Below, piece after piece: positions 1 through 12,084 of a stretch of DNA of 64,000 nucleotides; positions within the stretch are counted from its first letter, which is position 1; every line of letters starts with the position of its first letter. The stretch comes from Lutraria lutraria (Eukaryota > Mollusca > Bivalvia > Venerida > Mactridae): positions 3,851,501 through 3,915,500 of the forward strand of contig OZ026836.1 in assembly GCA_964023205.1 (NCBI GenBank). Direction: 5' to 3'. Both the position numbers and the translations under genes were made by a program. Under the pieces are notes generated by a model that saw only the letters and a list, made by a program, of their open reading frames with translations, made no database searches and was not told the origin of the DNA.

Positions 1-877
1 AAGTCAAATATTGTGAAGTTTTAATATGGCTATCGAAGTGATCCTTTTAGGGATTGCATTGGGTATTTGTGTACTTATTATCATCGGAATATGTGTTTGC
101 TGTTTAAATGGGTAAGTAAATTATTTACATTGTATTCACCATTGCTTTATATTTCAATCAATATGCACATGTAAAAATTAGAATTTGTAGTTTGTAGCTA
201 TTTATAAATTTGCTACATTGTGTTACAGAGACAGTCAAGTTTCGAAAAATCAAAAAGTGTCATTTGCATACAGGTGTTATTTGTTCGCAGGTGAAGTAGA
301 GCATAAAATACAAAATTCTCTGAAGTATGACATTTCTTGACTGTTTCTCGGTATGCTAATCAGTATATTACAAAATAACTTAAATAAGCATACGTGTACA
401 TGCACATTATCACTCGGAAAGATACAAAACAAACTGCATGATGTTTCTATATTCTAATATTCGATATACAGAATGCTTGATGAAGTTAGTCTTGAAAATC
501 CAGGACTGCTTAGTACGCTCAAACGTATAACACAACAATCCAGCTTCACTTCTTAACTAGACATACACCATGGGCATCAACATTAAGGACACCATTATAT
601 ATCCGAATATGTAATATCCGAAGTTGGTACGCTTTTGTATGTTTTTTTATAGTAATAAATTGATATGTTTTATTCGCAGGAACACTAATTTTATAACAGA
701 ACATACTTGACATTATCTTTATCGTTTATAGATAGCTGACAATCATGATTGTTTATCATAATATTTCTATACGCTGGAAATTTCATAGATTGTTTGTGAT
801 AAGGGGCGTTACTAACAAAACGTTCGGCGATTACACTGTCCGTTGTTGACAGTTGTCCCTTGTTCACGGGTATTCGT
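1..877. repeat. Segmental duplicate of 15951-16829
   Basis: The first 877 bases match 15951-16829 with only about seven substitutions or short indels that I could find by eye. The match covers a membrane-anchor exon and the first 770 bases of the following intron. It stops abruptly at 877/878, where this copy runs into the tail of a minus-strand LINE and the other copy continues as ordinary intron 1. The left limit is the window edge, so the duplication may be larger. Near-identity means it is very recent, or an assembly artefact such as a retained haplotype. Confidence 0.9.
26..111 (+). pseudogene. Orphan first exon (membrane anchor) of a Mieap-like gene
   Basis: ATG at 26 opens 86 nt of coding sequence ending at a perfect donor (G|GTAAGT at 111/112), phase 2. 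It encodes MAIEVILLGIALGICVLII and further hydrophobic residues ending in a Cys-rich CVCC patch. The coding sequence is identical to exon 1 of the gene at 15976. No matching coiled-coil or domain exon follows before the next first exon at 4054: the stretch holds a LINE fragment and a degenerate satellite. It is therefore a gene fragment left by a segmental duplication, unless it is spliced over about 6 kb into the exons of the next gene as an alternative first exon. Confidence 0.7.
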
Positions 878-2160
878 CAAAACAAAACAAAAATACAATA
901 CAAATAAACACATGTCATGTGATAGGTTGAAAAGGCATTAATGAGAAATCATAATTAACAATATATACTAGTAATCTATTTTTTTTTTAAAAACATGTAC
1001 GTAAATTTTGCTAAGAGGGTGAACATATAATCAATTAAGAGTATTTAACATGGAAGTTCTAAGAGATAAAGCTTGTTTTATAAATCAACCAGTTTTTAGT
1101 AAAACAGTTTTATTTTGAGTATTTAGTAATTCAAGAAATTTAAACATAGATGTTTTTTATGATAATAGTTAGGTATAAAGTTTTTCCTTAAGTCTTTGAA
1201 TATAGGGCAAATACATATAAAATGGTACTCGTCTTCAATGTCATTTTTGCAAAGTAAACAATAACGTTGATTTTTTTCGATTTTATTTCTGTTATAACGG
1301 CCTGTTTGTATTCTTAGAGGGTGTTGGGACAATCTAAGCTTAGTAAAAAAATCTTAAATTATTAGGCAAAGTGTCAAGATAACTTTCAGACTGGAATATT
1401 GTTTTAATGTGTTTATAGTTTTCAAGCAAAGCGTTTCTTTGTATCCCCAATAACCATTCCTGAATAAAAACACCAATAACACGTTGCTTAAAATTGGAAG
1501 AAACGAAGCTACATCAATATTGTCACAATTTTCAAAAACAAATGAAAAACCATAATCGTTTAATAATTTTCTAACATTTGAAACCCAATTTATTAACCCT
1601 TTCTTACAATCTAAAAGAGCCTGTTTGTACACTGTTTTCATTATAATATTATCTGTGTTTAATAATTTACTTTGAGCAACCCCACACCTCTGAAGCATAT
1701 CCTAAAATTGATCAAACAAAGGCATCAAATAACTGGATTAATAATTTTGGTTTTAATTTATACTTTTTACAATTAATTAGTAAAATATTTAATGCCTTTA
1801 CAGCTTTTCCAGGTAGAAACTCTTGATGGAGGTTAAATTACCCGTATAATTAAACACAGTACCCTGATAGTTAAAATCGTTTACCATTTCGATTTGTTTG
1901 TTATCATATAGCCAATGTTCGTTTTGTAATAATTTTCCGCGTTTTATCGGAATTCACTCTAAGCCACCATTTATCACAATATGTTTTCAAACAATTTAAA
2001 TTATCCTGCAGCTCACTTTGTGTTTTCTCTATCTTATCTATATAACGGTTACCGGGTTTACCTGTTACACCTATATATCGAAATGAGACTAATCCCACAT
2101 TAGCATGCAAATTTAAATCGACTATACCTGTCTGTAGTGCGATTTTATTAAACAGTCAAG
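878..2160 (-). mobile_element. Decayed non-LTR retrotransposon (LINE) fragment
   Basis: Read on the minus strand, three pieces occur in ORF2 order. At 2110-1904 is a reverse-transcriptase segment with LKTYCDKWWLRVNSDKT, the usual W-x-L-x-V-N-x-x-K-T signature. At 1698-1354 is a thumb/connection-like segment. At 1332-1123 is a C-terminal knuckle-like segment, CLLCKNDIEDEYHFICICP. The 3' end is at about 878, where the minus strand ends in TTTTG-type repeats next to duplicated gene sequence. Frameshifts and a missing 5' part make it dead. The 5' boundary near 2160 is approximate. Confidence 0.75.
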
Positions 2161-2299
2161 CTGCATAATTATACGGTCAATGATTGCATTTATGTTTAGC
2201 TTCGGTGAGATTCGATTACATGCTGCGTAACATCTGGAGTAGTAGTATCATTAGATGGAAGGAATTTATTAATTTCTGATCAGTAATTTGTGGAGCTTA

Positions 2300-2740
2300 A
2301 TTCTCTTGATTGCGGCGAACGTACCATGATAGAGGTTTTCTCCCAATTGTTGAATTTAGTCTTAGAGATTAAGGACTAGAGCCTACGGATTGAGGCATAA
2401 GTACCATGAACGAGGTTTCTATTCCCATTACATAGATACAACGACGTTTCTTTGTCCTTTTATATATGGTATTATTATTTTTGTACGAGTGCATACCTGG
2501 GACTTTGGTCAGTGTGAATATGGACTAGAGCATCTCGATTGCGGTATATGTACCATGACAGATGTCTCTACTTCCTAGTACCAGTACCGAGTCGTAGTTA
2601 TCTCTTGAATTTCAATGTGCATTGCATTTGGTGCGTGGCCGGGACTTTGGGCAGTGTATGTAAGGGTTAGATCCTCTTGATTGCGGCATATGTACCATGA
2701 TAGAGATTTCTATTCCCTTATACTAGTACCGGGTCGTGGG
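2300..2740. repeat. Degenerate tandem repeat, about 80-150-bp spacing
   Basis: Four diverged copies of a block reading roughly 'cttgattgcggcatatgtaccatgatagag' begin near 2302, 2382, 2531 and 2672. The last three copies also share 'gggactttgg(t/g)cagtgt' and 'agtaccg(a/g)gtcgt' blocks at matching offsets. This looks like an old local satellite. The 62-codon ORF across it is a by-product of the repeat. Confidence 0.65.
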
Positions 2741-3900
2741 CAACTCCAATTAATGCTTTACTTCAAGCTACATTTGAACATTTTACAAACCTTTTGTGTC
2801 CATTGAACATACGTGTATCGTGCTTACCATTTTGATTCATAAATTGATTTTCCGCATGTAAATATATAGTACTTAGTTAAGTTAAATAATCATACGGATA
2901 AAGTAGTCCCTGAGGAAAATTGATATATGTCGTGAACATTATATACGTTCAATTGATAAGTTCAATTTGCTGATTAAGAATCCGTTCTCTTCATATTTAG
3001 GCCATAGTCGCTTGGTACGACTTAAAACACGTTACATTTCTTTTCATTATTTTTTCGTTATTCTATTATATCATTTCAAAACAATTCAACCATGTAAATT
3101 CAACACGCATCATTGCATTCACTCACCGTGTCACAGACAGTTAAACTTCGTTTATAGAAGTGATTGGTATCACTAAAGAGTCCATCTCCTTATCTACGGC
3201 AATATCTGCCGACCAGTAACGCTTCTTTTGTTCCACATGGTTACAATAAGATGTACTATAACATATACGTGTATGCGTGCGCAAGATATTTATTCTGATT
3301 TTTACAATTTAAAGGGTAATTCTTTAAAGTCGGAGAGAAATTGCAGTATCACGTGACCTGGGTGTACATATTGACAGTTATGGCTATAGACAAAAAATCT
3401 TGAGTTTAATGCTAAAAGTGTACATACTATTTTTCATTAAATTAGATTATGTATACTATATTTATCTTATTTACTGTACATGAATTGTACATACATGTAG
3501 TGTAATTTTTCATGGTTTAAACGTGTTAATATTTAATGTGTGGTTGTATTGATGTTCTTTTGGTCTTTTATTATTGCATCATTTTCGGAGGCAGTAAAAC
3601 AAATGATAATGGTGTCTGCCCTAAATATTTGTAACAAAATAGCCTTCAGCTGAAGATTTTGTATCTAACAATTCCATTGGTTACAAATGTAGGTCAAAAT
3701 CCATTTTAATACAGCTGCGCCGAAAAAAGTCATACCCTTTACCTCTGAGCCACGGCGTGTTACGATAGCGTTACAATATGAAGTCATTTCAACCGGTAAA
3801 TAACCTGATCTACCTTGGAAAAATGCAAATGTTTACACATGAAACAAGTTTTAATACGACAATATAGGATTGATCGTAAAACACCACACTCCTATACTTA
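2741..3900. other. Intergenic, nothing recognised
   Basis: AT-rich sequence without a convincing exon, RNA gene or repeat. From about 3800 on it becomes similar to the promoter-side flanks of the type 1 genes at 15660-15950 and 32640-32950. Confidence 0.5.
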
Positions 3901-3906
3901 ATAAAA

Positions 3907-4053
3907 ACCAGGAAGTAAATCAAACAGAAAGGCGCGTCATATAAGCTTACGTTTCTGAGAATATTTTGGTAAAAAACTTGTTTAAGTGAGAACTAATTCA
4001 ACACATTCTGTACAATCTTCAACATTTTCGCTCAGTAACGTTTAAGTTTTAAT
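3907..4053 (+). promoter_or_regulatory. Conserved upstream region of the chimeric gene
   Basis: This 147-bp block is shared with the regions before the ATGs at 15976 and 32975. It starts with ACCAGGAAGTA (3907-3917, an ETS-type GGAA core), followed by a conserved AAATCAAAC and a TATAAG box-like word near 3940. Nearer the ATG are conserved ACATTCTGTAC-like and TTTCGCTCAG blocks. This copy lacks the last 30 or so bases before the ATG that the other two share. The promoter role is inferred from position and conservation. Confidence 0.5.
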
Positions 4054-7000
4054 ATGGCTATCGAAGTTATCCTTTTAGGCATTGCACTGGGTATTTGTGT
4101 ACTTATTATCATCGGAATATGTGTTTGCTGTTTAAATGGGTGAGTAAATTATTTACATTGTATTCACAATTGCTTTATATTTCAATTATGTAAGAACTTA
4201 TTTTTTTAGTATATATATATAGCTATTCATTAATTTGGTACACTGTCTTACACAAACAGACACATTTCGGAAAATCAAAAAGTGTCCTTTGTAGACAGAT
4301 GTTATATGTTCGCAGGTGTGATGAAGTAGAGCATAAAATACATTTAACTCTTTGAAGTTTGACATTTGTTGACTGTTTCTCGGCATGCTAATCAGTAAAT
4401 ACAAAATAAGCATACGTACACATACACGTTATTTCCCGGAAAAAATACAAAACAAACCATGATATTTCTATATTTTATCATTCAATAAAAAATATACAGA
4501 ATGCTTTAAAGAATAAGTCTTGGAAATCCAGAACTTCGTGCAAAGGCTGCTAAGTAGGTTAAAAAGCATAACAAATCCAGCCTAACTTCTTCACTAGACA
4601 TATACCTTGAAAAATTATATATCCGAATATGTAATATCCGAAGATGGTATACTGTTGTATGTTTCTTGTTGTAATGAATTGATATTTTTTATTCATAGGG
4701 GTACTAATTCACTTGAAATTATGTTTATTGTTCACAGACAGCTGCCAATCGTGACAACGGTTGTTACTCTGAGTTTATGAGCAACCGTTCGAACTTTAGG
4801 CTTTTTGGCGTGGATACTTCTATATAGAAAGGCATTGAAATAAATGAATTTAAAAAAGAGAGATCAGATGTGACTCGTAGGCCAAATGGTAGAATACCTT
4901 TCTGGCGTTCGTTGTTTAAGGTCATAATGCCGATTCGAGATTTACCGCAGTTGGCGTGTGTCCGCTAAATACGGAAAGGGGGATTAAAGTGTCCGTTGTT
5001 CACCTGTGTAAACACAGGTAGTTATGTATCTCGGAATTGAAATGTGATCTGTTTTAAATGTAAATAATTATAAGGTACGAGCCAAAAACGATACTTGATA
5101 CTTACCCATATAAATATACTTACAACATGATTGTGCAGATGATAAACAATTTTACAATTACTGACATTCAATCAGAGCCAGAAAAAAATAGAATAAACCA
5201 ATCATGATTATAGTAGTAATAAAGTGGTGCATACGGGAAACAAATTATAAGACAATAATGATAAAGTATCAAATGATAACATACATTGGATTCAGGATAT
5301 GCATAATATATTATATCTATCTATCGCATATAGGTGGATTTATTTTCAAACATAGTAAAGATTTCGACTTATTTCCCATTTACAAAAAACTAGGGCTGGG
5401 AACGAATATGGTTTATGATATTCGAATATATTCGAATATTCGTTTTCATAGCTAGTTTGTTCTTAACCGATGAAGGTGTCTGTTCCTTATACATCGTGTC
5501 CGAAATATGTTGCGTCCGAATACTATGCATGTTTCAGAAGAGATTAACTATGAACTTAATTTTTTATTGAAAACTAATTACAGCGGTATTGTTTATCTTT
5601 TTTATTGAGTCTAGATGTTATGAATATTTCTGTCGACATTACACTTGATAGAAAAAACGTACATGTGTTTGTGTTCCGTTGGTTGTTTATATATACAAGT
5701 AATGAAGGGAGGTAACTATAACGAGTTGCGAGTAACGTGTTTATATTTATCAACAGAAATTATGAGTCAAAACATTTCTTTTTAAAACATCTACATTTGC
5801 AAGAATTAATGGTTTCCAAGTTGAGTTTTTAACTTCCATTGAGATAAAACGAGCAAAACATGTCGTTATATAAATATGTCAATTTGATGATGACGCGTAC
5901 GTATTGGGCACAATGTTACAACTTGCACGGGTTATTTACTGAAACAAAAGGGCTCCAAAATTGGGCTAAAGAATGTCGGCGTTCTTAATATCTTTTATAC
6001 CGACTTTTAAAACAACTTGCTGCCATTGATTAAACCGAAATGATACTTAAATGAAAAAATAATTGACAGCGTGTAATTTGCGTACGGACTGACGTTTGAA
6101 GTCCTTAACTCGTAACATAATTTGTCATTAACATGCAGTGATTCATATTTTTAATTGATATGCTGTAAGCACACCATTTAACGCAAAAGACCAGTGCATT
6201 AAGTTTTATTCTTGTCTACCACGTGTTTGGACTAATTACTAACTATTGACATCAGTTGATCGGATTAACAAATTATCGCTCCAGGCTATTGATTATCTTG
6301 ACGTGTTATGGGGGTATTGAGAATGGCGCGAACAACAAACAGTTGGTTTGTGACATTTTGCACGTACTTACCAATTTTCGACCGACTTTTATGGGATTTA
6401 TTTACCTTTTATGGACCGTTTTTTAAACATTTTTTTGCTACTCAAACTGGCTCGAGACGTTGAAATTTCATATTATTTTTTTTCGAATATTCGAATTCGT
6501 TTTTCATGTTCGAATATTCGTCGAAGTTCCGAATATTCTAATATTCGAATAAATTCCCAGCCCTACAAAAAACAGAAATTATCTACTAACAGAATAAAAA
6601 CACAGAAAGCAACATACATGTGCTTACAAATAAATGATAAATTTTCTTCAAATATTCATATTGACTGAAGCAAATCTTGCCTCACTTCATGTTATTTATT
6701 TTATGTAGACATGATATAGATGTTGTTTCACAATAGTGCAGATGATTCAAATTTTACAAATTGTTACATACATAGGACAATTTCACTGACACAACGTCAC
6801 GAATATGAGCACTTTCCAATACTTACTAAAAACGGAGGAGATAATCAACAGATGGACATACTTATTTCACAACTTAGTCAGTTACAAGCACAACTTGAAG
6901 ACGAAAAACGAGAGAAAGAAGATACATTGAAAAGGTATAAAGATGTTGTGTAGTTAGAACTACCTTCTCCATAGACCTTTAGAGTTTAGCATGCCCAATG

Positions 7001-10000
7001 AATGGGGAATTAATGAAAGTGCTATGTTCCGCTACCTTTTCCAAGTTATTGTCTCGTGCTTGTCATTATTTTAAGTTTAAATGGACCATCAGTACAATAA
7101 TAATGTAAAGATATACATGTAAAAATGTACTACTTTCTATCATATCTATAGTTATATTTTTACAACTGAAACTTTGACATAAGTATATTATCTCAGACAA
7201 ATCGTATAAGTTTCAAACTAAACCTACACACACTTTGATCTCGTTCACTGTCTGTGATTCAATCATTTTATTCCTCAAATCCAGATTAAGCAGAATAATG
7301 TCAAGTCGTATCAGAGATGGTAATCCAAATGTCGTCGATTTGAGTGACCAGCATCGTCCTGCTAAACTTGGTGAATTAGTACAAACAAAGCACAATGGAC
7401 TAATAACTTATAATTTCTTTTCAAGGCTTCAGTATAAAGAATGTGAAGGACAAGGATATCTTAAAGAAAAGGACAACCTACTTAAGATGTATTGTTGATT
7501 AATACACACTTATGTACTCATATACCAGTACATTTGTATTTGAATGATTCATTATACTTCATACAACTAAATATGCTTTATGTGTACAATAGATTCGACG
7601 CACAATGTACACATTTTGATAACACTATTGACCATACTTATGATTTCTTTTTTAGGCTTCGCGATCAAGACAATAATTTAGATAGAAAAAGCAAAGAACA
7701 TGATGATCTACTTAGAAGGTATTTATACAAACCTATGTAAATTTTAAATGATAAACTTAATAATATATATATATATAAATGAATATGTAACTATAGAAGA
7801 CACTGGAAGTGATATACCTATCTGCAATGAATCTAACGCACGATGTGCACATATATTGGCACAATGAACTAAATTTCTTTTTAAGGCTACAGAATCAACA
7901 CTACAAAGAAATGTTGCAGAAAATGATGATTTACTTAGAATGTATACTTTTTGTACAGATGATTTAATCACAAGGTTTGATTAGTGCAGAAAGACGCATA
8001 TTTTCAGACAGAAATTACAAATGTATAACAGATAAAATGGTTGACGTTAAACAACCATTTTACATATGAATTATTTCTTATGGTTCTTAAATTCGTATTA
8101 ACGATTTCTAGTCTAAACTTGGCTATTTTCTTTCAAGTTTGAGTGAACAAAAATGTCAGAGTGAAAGAATACAACAGTGTCTCGAAAAAGAACGCGAAGA
8201 TAAAGAAGAAGCGTTAAGAAGGTATCTACTTACATTGTATGTTATTTTTGTTGCATTCGCGAATAATGTTATACAATAAAATGTGAATTAAGGGCGCTTT
8301 TGTTTGCAACAAACCAGGTTTGGTTTCCAACTGGTTTGTCAAACTGTCCGTTTGTTTAGTAAAACTGGTTTGAAACGAAAAAGAGTTTTGTCATTTGTTT
8401 AAAGAAATCTCGAACCGGAATGTCAAACCTTCCAAACTACCCACAGAGGCGGTTTGGTCGGTTTGATGCGTCAGAAATACATGCAGTTGAGCTCGGAAAA
8501 TTGGCCGACCATGTTGACAAATACTAACCAGTTACATACACAGTGTCTTATCTTGAAATCTTATCTGATCTGATTAGCTACAGTCAGATTTCTACCTTAT
8601 AATTATCTAAAGACATTTGTTAATCTAACGTGTTTCAGCTTTTTACTGTAAAGAGTGCAATTTCAACCATATATAACTCTACCCAGCCAAATCTGAAGAT
8701 GAAAGAATATATCAACCAAATTTCCAAATATGACGTCCTAAATAGTCTATACCTTTCTGATTCATGTACTTTAGTTTTCCTAGTTTTATTTTAACATATA
8801 TTTTACAGTGTCCCTTTTATGATCGAGTGTCAACTTGCAGTTACAGGACTTGATTGACATGACTTAGCGTGGTTTTACCATAATTTCCACTGCAAGACAA
8901 TATTATTCTAATCAGGGAATAACAAAAGATATAATAACTTTTCAAAATTATTTTTCATTATGTGCGTGTGTTCCTGTTAATATATTAAGAACATAATACT
9001 GAAGTGTGGAAAGCTAAACGTCGCCATGGAGTTTAAAATACTTCTTCAAATTACCCGTTTGTTTACCACCCTGTTTTAATCGAAACGAGTTTTAGTTTAC
9101 TGTCCAGTGTGTAACAACACCTAAAACCAAAACTGAAACCGGATATTTCCAATGTGCCTAAAGTATTACGATAAAAGAAGGGAAGTTACTATGTACTAAA
9201 CATTTATATTAGATATTTTGTATTCCTCAGTTGAGCACCTTGTTCATATGCTGTATTCCGATATAACAGGGAATGGTTCAGTTGATGGAATTTTATAACC
9301 AAACAATACTTCTTGTTTTCGCTTTAATCAACGATATTATGTTATATATGACGACCGGTTCACCTAACCAGTGTACCTGGACTATATTCTAACCAGTGTA
9401 CCTGGACTATATTCTAACCAGTGTACCTGGACTATATTCTAACCAGTGTACCTGGACTATATTCTAACCAGTGTACCTGGACTATATTCTAACCAGTGTA
9501 TCTGGACTATATTCTAACCAGTGTACCTGGACTATATTCTAACCAGTGTACCTGGACTATATTCTAACCAGTGTACCTGGACTATATTCTAACATGTGTA
9601 CCTGGACTATATTCTAACCAGTGTACCTGGACTATGTTCTAACCAGTGTACCTGGACTATATTCTAACCAGTGTACCTGGACTATATTCTAACCAGTGTA
9701 CCTGGACTATATTCTAACCAGTGTACCTGGACTATATTCTAACCAGTGTACCTGGACTATATTCTAACCAGTGTACATGGACTATATTCTAACCAGTGTA
9801 CCTGGACTATATTCTAACCAGTACTAGCTTACTCATCCACAAGAAGCCGACAACTTCTACATGTATGGACAAACAATAAGAAATACATTGGAGAGTTCAT
9901 ATAGAACACGTTAACATGATGGGTGATTTGAAGAAAGTAAACAATATTTTTGTAAGATGTAATGTGATTCGTATAAAGATTAATTTTTTGGAACCGACAA

Positions 10001-12084
10001 ATATGGACAAAATGTTAAATGAACCGTTATTTTATCAAACAACTACAGGTTGAGTGCTATAATGTCAAGTCGTTTGAAAGATGGCAATCCAAATATTGTT
10101 GATTTAAATGATCAAAATCGACCAACTAAAATTGGTGAGAAGTATTCAGAACTGTATGACAATGAATGGACAGATGCGTATGGTGATTTAGAATCGATCT
10201 TTGGTCACAATGAACAACACATTATAGAAATACTCAGACTTATACTAGAGGTAAATCTCAATTATAAATTAATTTCGTCCTATTTTTAATCCTTCACACG
10301 TTGTAAAAGTAAAAGTTATGTATACTTGACAAAATAAAACTATAAATAAAATATATTTAATTAGTGCGATGCATTTAAGGACTCATTTTCTAAAGCAATC
10401 CGACAATAGCAAAATATGTGTATTTTCTATATTTTAAAATAAAATAACCATCATTTTTCAAATTAAACTTTAAATAAAAGGTCACATCATTTTTCTAAGT
10501 CCATCGTTTCAACTGTTCTTGATGCTATGATGGTCATTTTTTCAGCAATGTTTCGGTAAATGTATGGATAATGCAACTGCGCAACTTGACAATTTCCGTC
10601 AAGGCATTGAAACTGTTGCCGGTTCTATTGCCTCAGTATGTATAATTAATATGTCAATTATTTAAGAAATCAAGAAAATTGTAAGCAAAGATTGCATTAA
10701 ACGCTTTTGACACATAAGCAGTTAATAATTATCAATAGTGGTATACGTAACTGACTGTCAAAATTATGTATTCGGTGGCATACATACAGAGACAGCGCTC
10801 TCCGTGATATAAATGACATGGTGGGAAGTCTTTAACAGTAGAAGAGTTTGACCTCATTTATGATATCGGTTTGGTGACACTCGGCAAAAATATGCCAAAC
10901 AAGTCTGAAGTGGTTCTTCGCCTTTATTTAATGTTCATACTGTATTACTTTACATGAATATGAAATTTACTGGACAGATTCATATTATTTAAAAGTCATA
11001 ATCAATTCTGGCTGCATGAACTAAATGGTAGTTGTCAGCCTTTTTCGTGAAACTTCAAAATCCTTGTTATTATGCAAGTTGTAATTATCTCTCCATGTTT
11101 GTATGTACTGTATGTTCGAACTAATTCACATGACAATTCCCTATCAATAACTACAGAAATCTAAGACATTGACAAACGACATGATGCAGAGACTGAAGGA
11201 AGAAAGGAAAGTCTTCGCAACAGACTGTCAACCTAGTGTTCAATCTGTAAGTACCTGACTGTGACGTGTAGTATGACCTCACGTGTGAACGTTGTCATAG
11301 GTATCAGTCATCTGTCTTATTGGGTGATTAGTTAAAACAATTATTTGCTGTTAAAAAACAGTCTACAAGTTATTTACTCTAACATGTATAAATGAAGAAC
11401 TAATCATTGGCATGAACCGTCAAACTTCGTGACAGTATGGAATCTGTAAACAAAATGAAGTATGCAACTACAAGGTAAATGATGCATCAAATCTAGAAGT
11501 CAGAAAGCAGCTGTTCTAAATAACTGCGACTGGAACTGCTCGAGTGTCAATAATGCAGGAATATTAACCACAGAAATCATTGTTTTAATCTAAAACATGT
11601 GTACGTAATGAGGTTCAAACATCCAAAGTTTCATTTGATCCTCCCTTATTCTTGAACTCAAACTACACGAAATGATGACGCTGTATGTTCCAGAAATGAC
11701 CTTAGTGTGTGATGCGTCTCAGTTCCCGTGAACTCATTTTATACGAACTAAATCAGTAATTTTCTATTATACGTATATTTGAAGGTTGGACAAGCAATAG
11801 CACAGTCATTGGCAGGTCATTTTGATTCATTGGAATTTCTGCAACATCCACGCATACAAGCTTACATAGAGGAATGTGTCAGATTAAGTTGGTTTATGGT
11901 GATACAAGACCCACCAATGGTTCTCATCTCTAACCCAGGACAGAATCCAAGTCATATCTTCCGATCGTACTTACACAATGGGCCATATTTTAAGTTTGTG
12001 GTGTGGCCAGCACTCCTGTTATCTGACCAAGGGTCGTTAGTGATGAAAGGAACGGCAGAGTTCACAGAACAAGGACAACCATAA
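4054..12084 (+). CDS. Chimeric membrane-anchored Mieap-like gene (type 1 5' end, type 2 3' end)
   Basis: Supported exons: 4054-4139 (anchor, MAIEVILLGIALGICVLII...CVCC), 6776-6934 (coiled coil with QLQAQLEDEKREKEDTLKR), 8138-8221 (coil, CLEKEREDKEEALRR), then the C-terminal domain in 10049-10250, 10546-10635, 11157-11246 and 11785-12084 (stop TAA). All junctions have AG/GT borders and the phases agree (2,2,2,0,0,0), giving 336 residues. Optional coil exons at 7426-7488 and 7656-7718 would give 378. Exons 1 and 2 resemble the genes at 15976 and 32975. The domain exons resemble those at 25425 and 41540 (LNDQNRPTKIGEKYSELYDN, FMVIQDPPMVL, VVWPALLLSDQG). A truncated type 1 domain exon remains at 7285-7375. 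I read this as deletion or unequal crossing-over between a type 1 and a type 2 gene. The domain is probably that of mitochondria-eating protein (SPATA18); cellular function is unknown. Whether the chimera is expressed cannot be seen from sequence. Confidence 0.7.
5391..6565. mobile_element. Non-autonomous hAT-like DNA transposon
   Basis: The 1175-bp insert begins TAGGGCTGGGAACGAATAT and ends with the inverted counterpart ATTCCCAGCCCTA. It is flanked on both sides by the same 8 bases, CAAAAAAC (5383-5390 and 6566-6573). An 8-bp target duplication with such ends is typical of hAT elements. The paralogous introns at about 17240 and 35370 are uninterrupted here, so the insertion postdates the gene duplications. 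Both ends are rich in TTCGAATATTCG palindromes. No transposase ORF is present. Confidence 0.88.
7285..7375 (+). pseudogene. Truncated type 1 domain exon inside the chimeric gene
   Basis: After an intact acceptor (CCAG at 7281-7284) the first 91 nt of a domain exon are present (LSRIMSSRIRDGNPNVVDL... up to KLGE). They align with exon 3 of the genes at 15976 and 32975. The match stops at GGTGAA (7370-7375) and is replaced by the intron sequence of a small coil exon. Read through, the frame stays open across the next acceptor and coil exon and stops at TGA 7496-7498. The exon could therefore end a short isoform, but the remaining 111 nt and the donor are missing. Confidence 0.8.
7376..7950 (+). 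repeat. Three tandem copies of a 230-bp unit carrying a coiled-coil exon
   Basis: Acceptors precede similar 63-nt exons at 7426-7488, 7656-7718 and (shortened) 7886-7941. The exon starts are exactly 230 bp apart, so a unit of one exon plus flanking intron was duplicated twice. Copy 2 (LRDQDNNLDRKSKEHDDLLRR) has a normal donor, AG|GTATTT. Copies 1 and 3 have AT|GTAT at the same place, a weaker donor. Copy 3 is 7 nt shorter, which shifts the frame. Each full copy is symmetric in phase (2 in, 2 out). Confidence 0.75.
8291..9160. mobile_element. Non-autonomous element with GGGCGCTTTTGTT ends
   Basis: The left end reads AGGGCGCTTTTGTTTGCAAC. The right part (about 8640-9160) matches 29400-29719 in intron 4 of the gene at 25425. 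That second copy keeps the inverted end CAACAAAAGCGCCCCTAA but lacks the left half. Two copies sharing an inverted terminal motif in unrelated introns define a repeat family. A TA flank is possible on both sides. No ORF was seen. Confidence 0.6.
9367..9822. repeat. 25-bp minisatellite, 18 copies, in an intron
   Basis: The unit ACCAGTGTACCTGGACTATA plus TTCTA repeats every 25 bases from 9367 to 9816, followed by a partial unit. A few single-base variants occur (for example GTATCTGG, CATGTGTACC, TATGTTCT). There are no spacers, so it is not a CRISPR array. It lies in the intron before the first intact domain exon of the chimeric gene and is absent from the paralogs. Confidence 0.97.

Noticed and set aside
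9367..9822. CRISPR-like regular array
   Set aside because: Units abut without spacers, the genome is eukaryotic, and no cas-like gene is present. It is a minisatellite.
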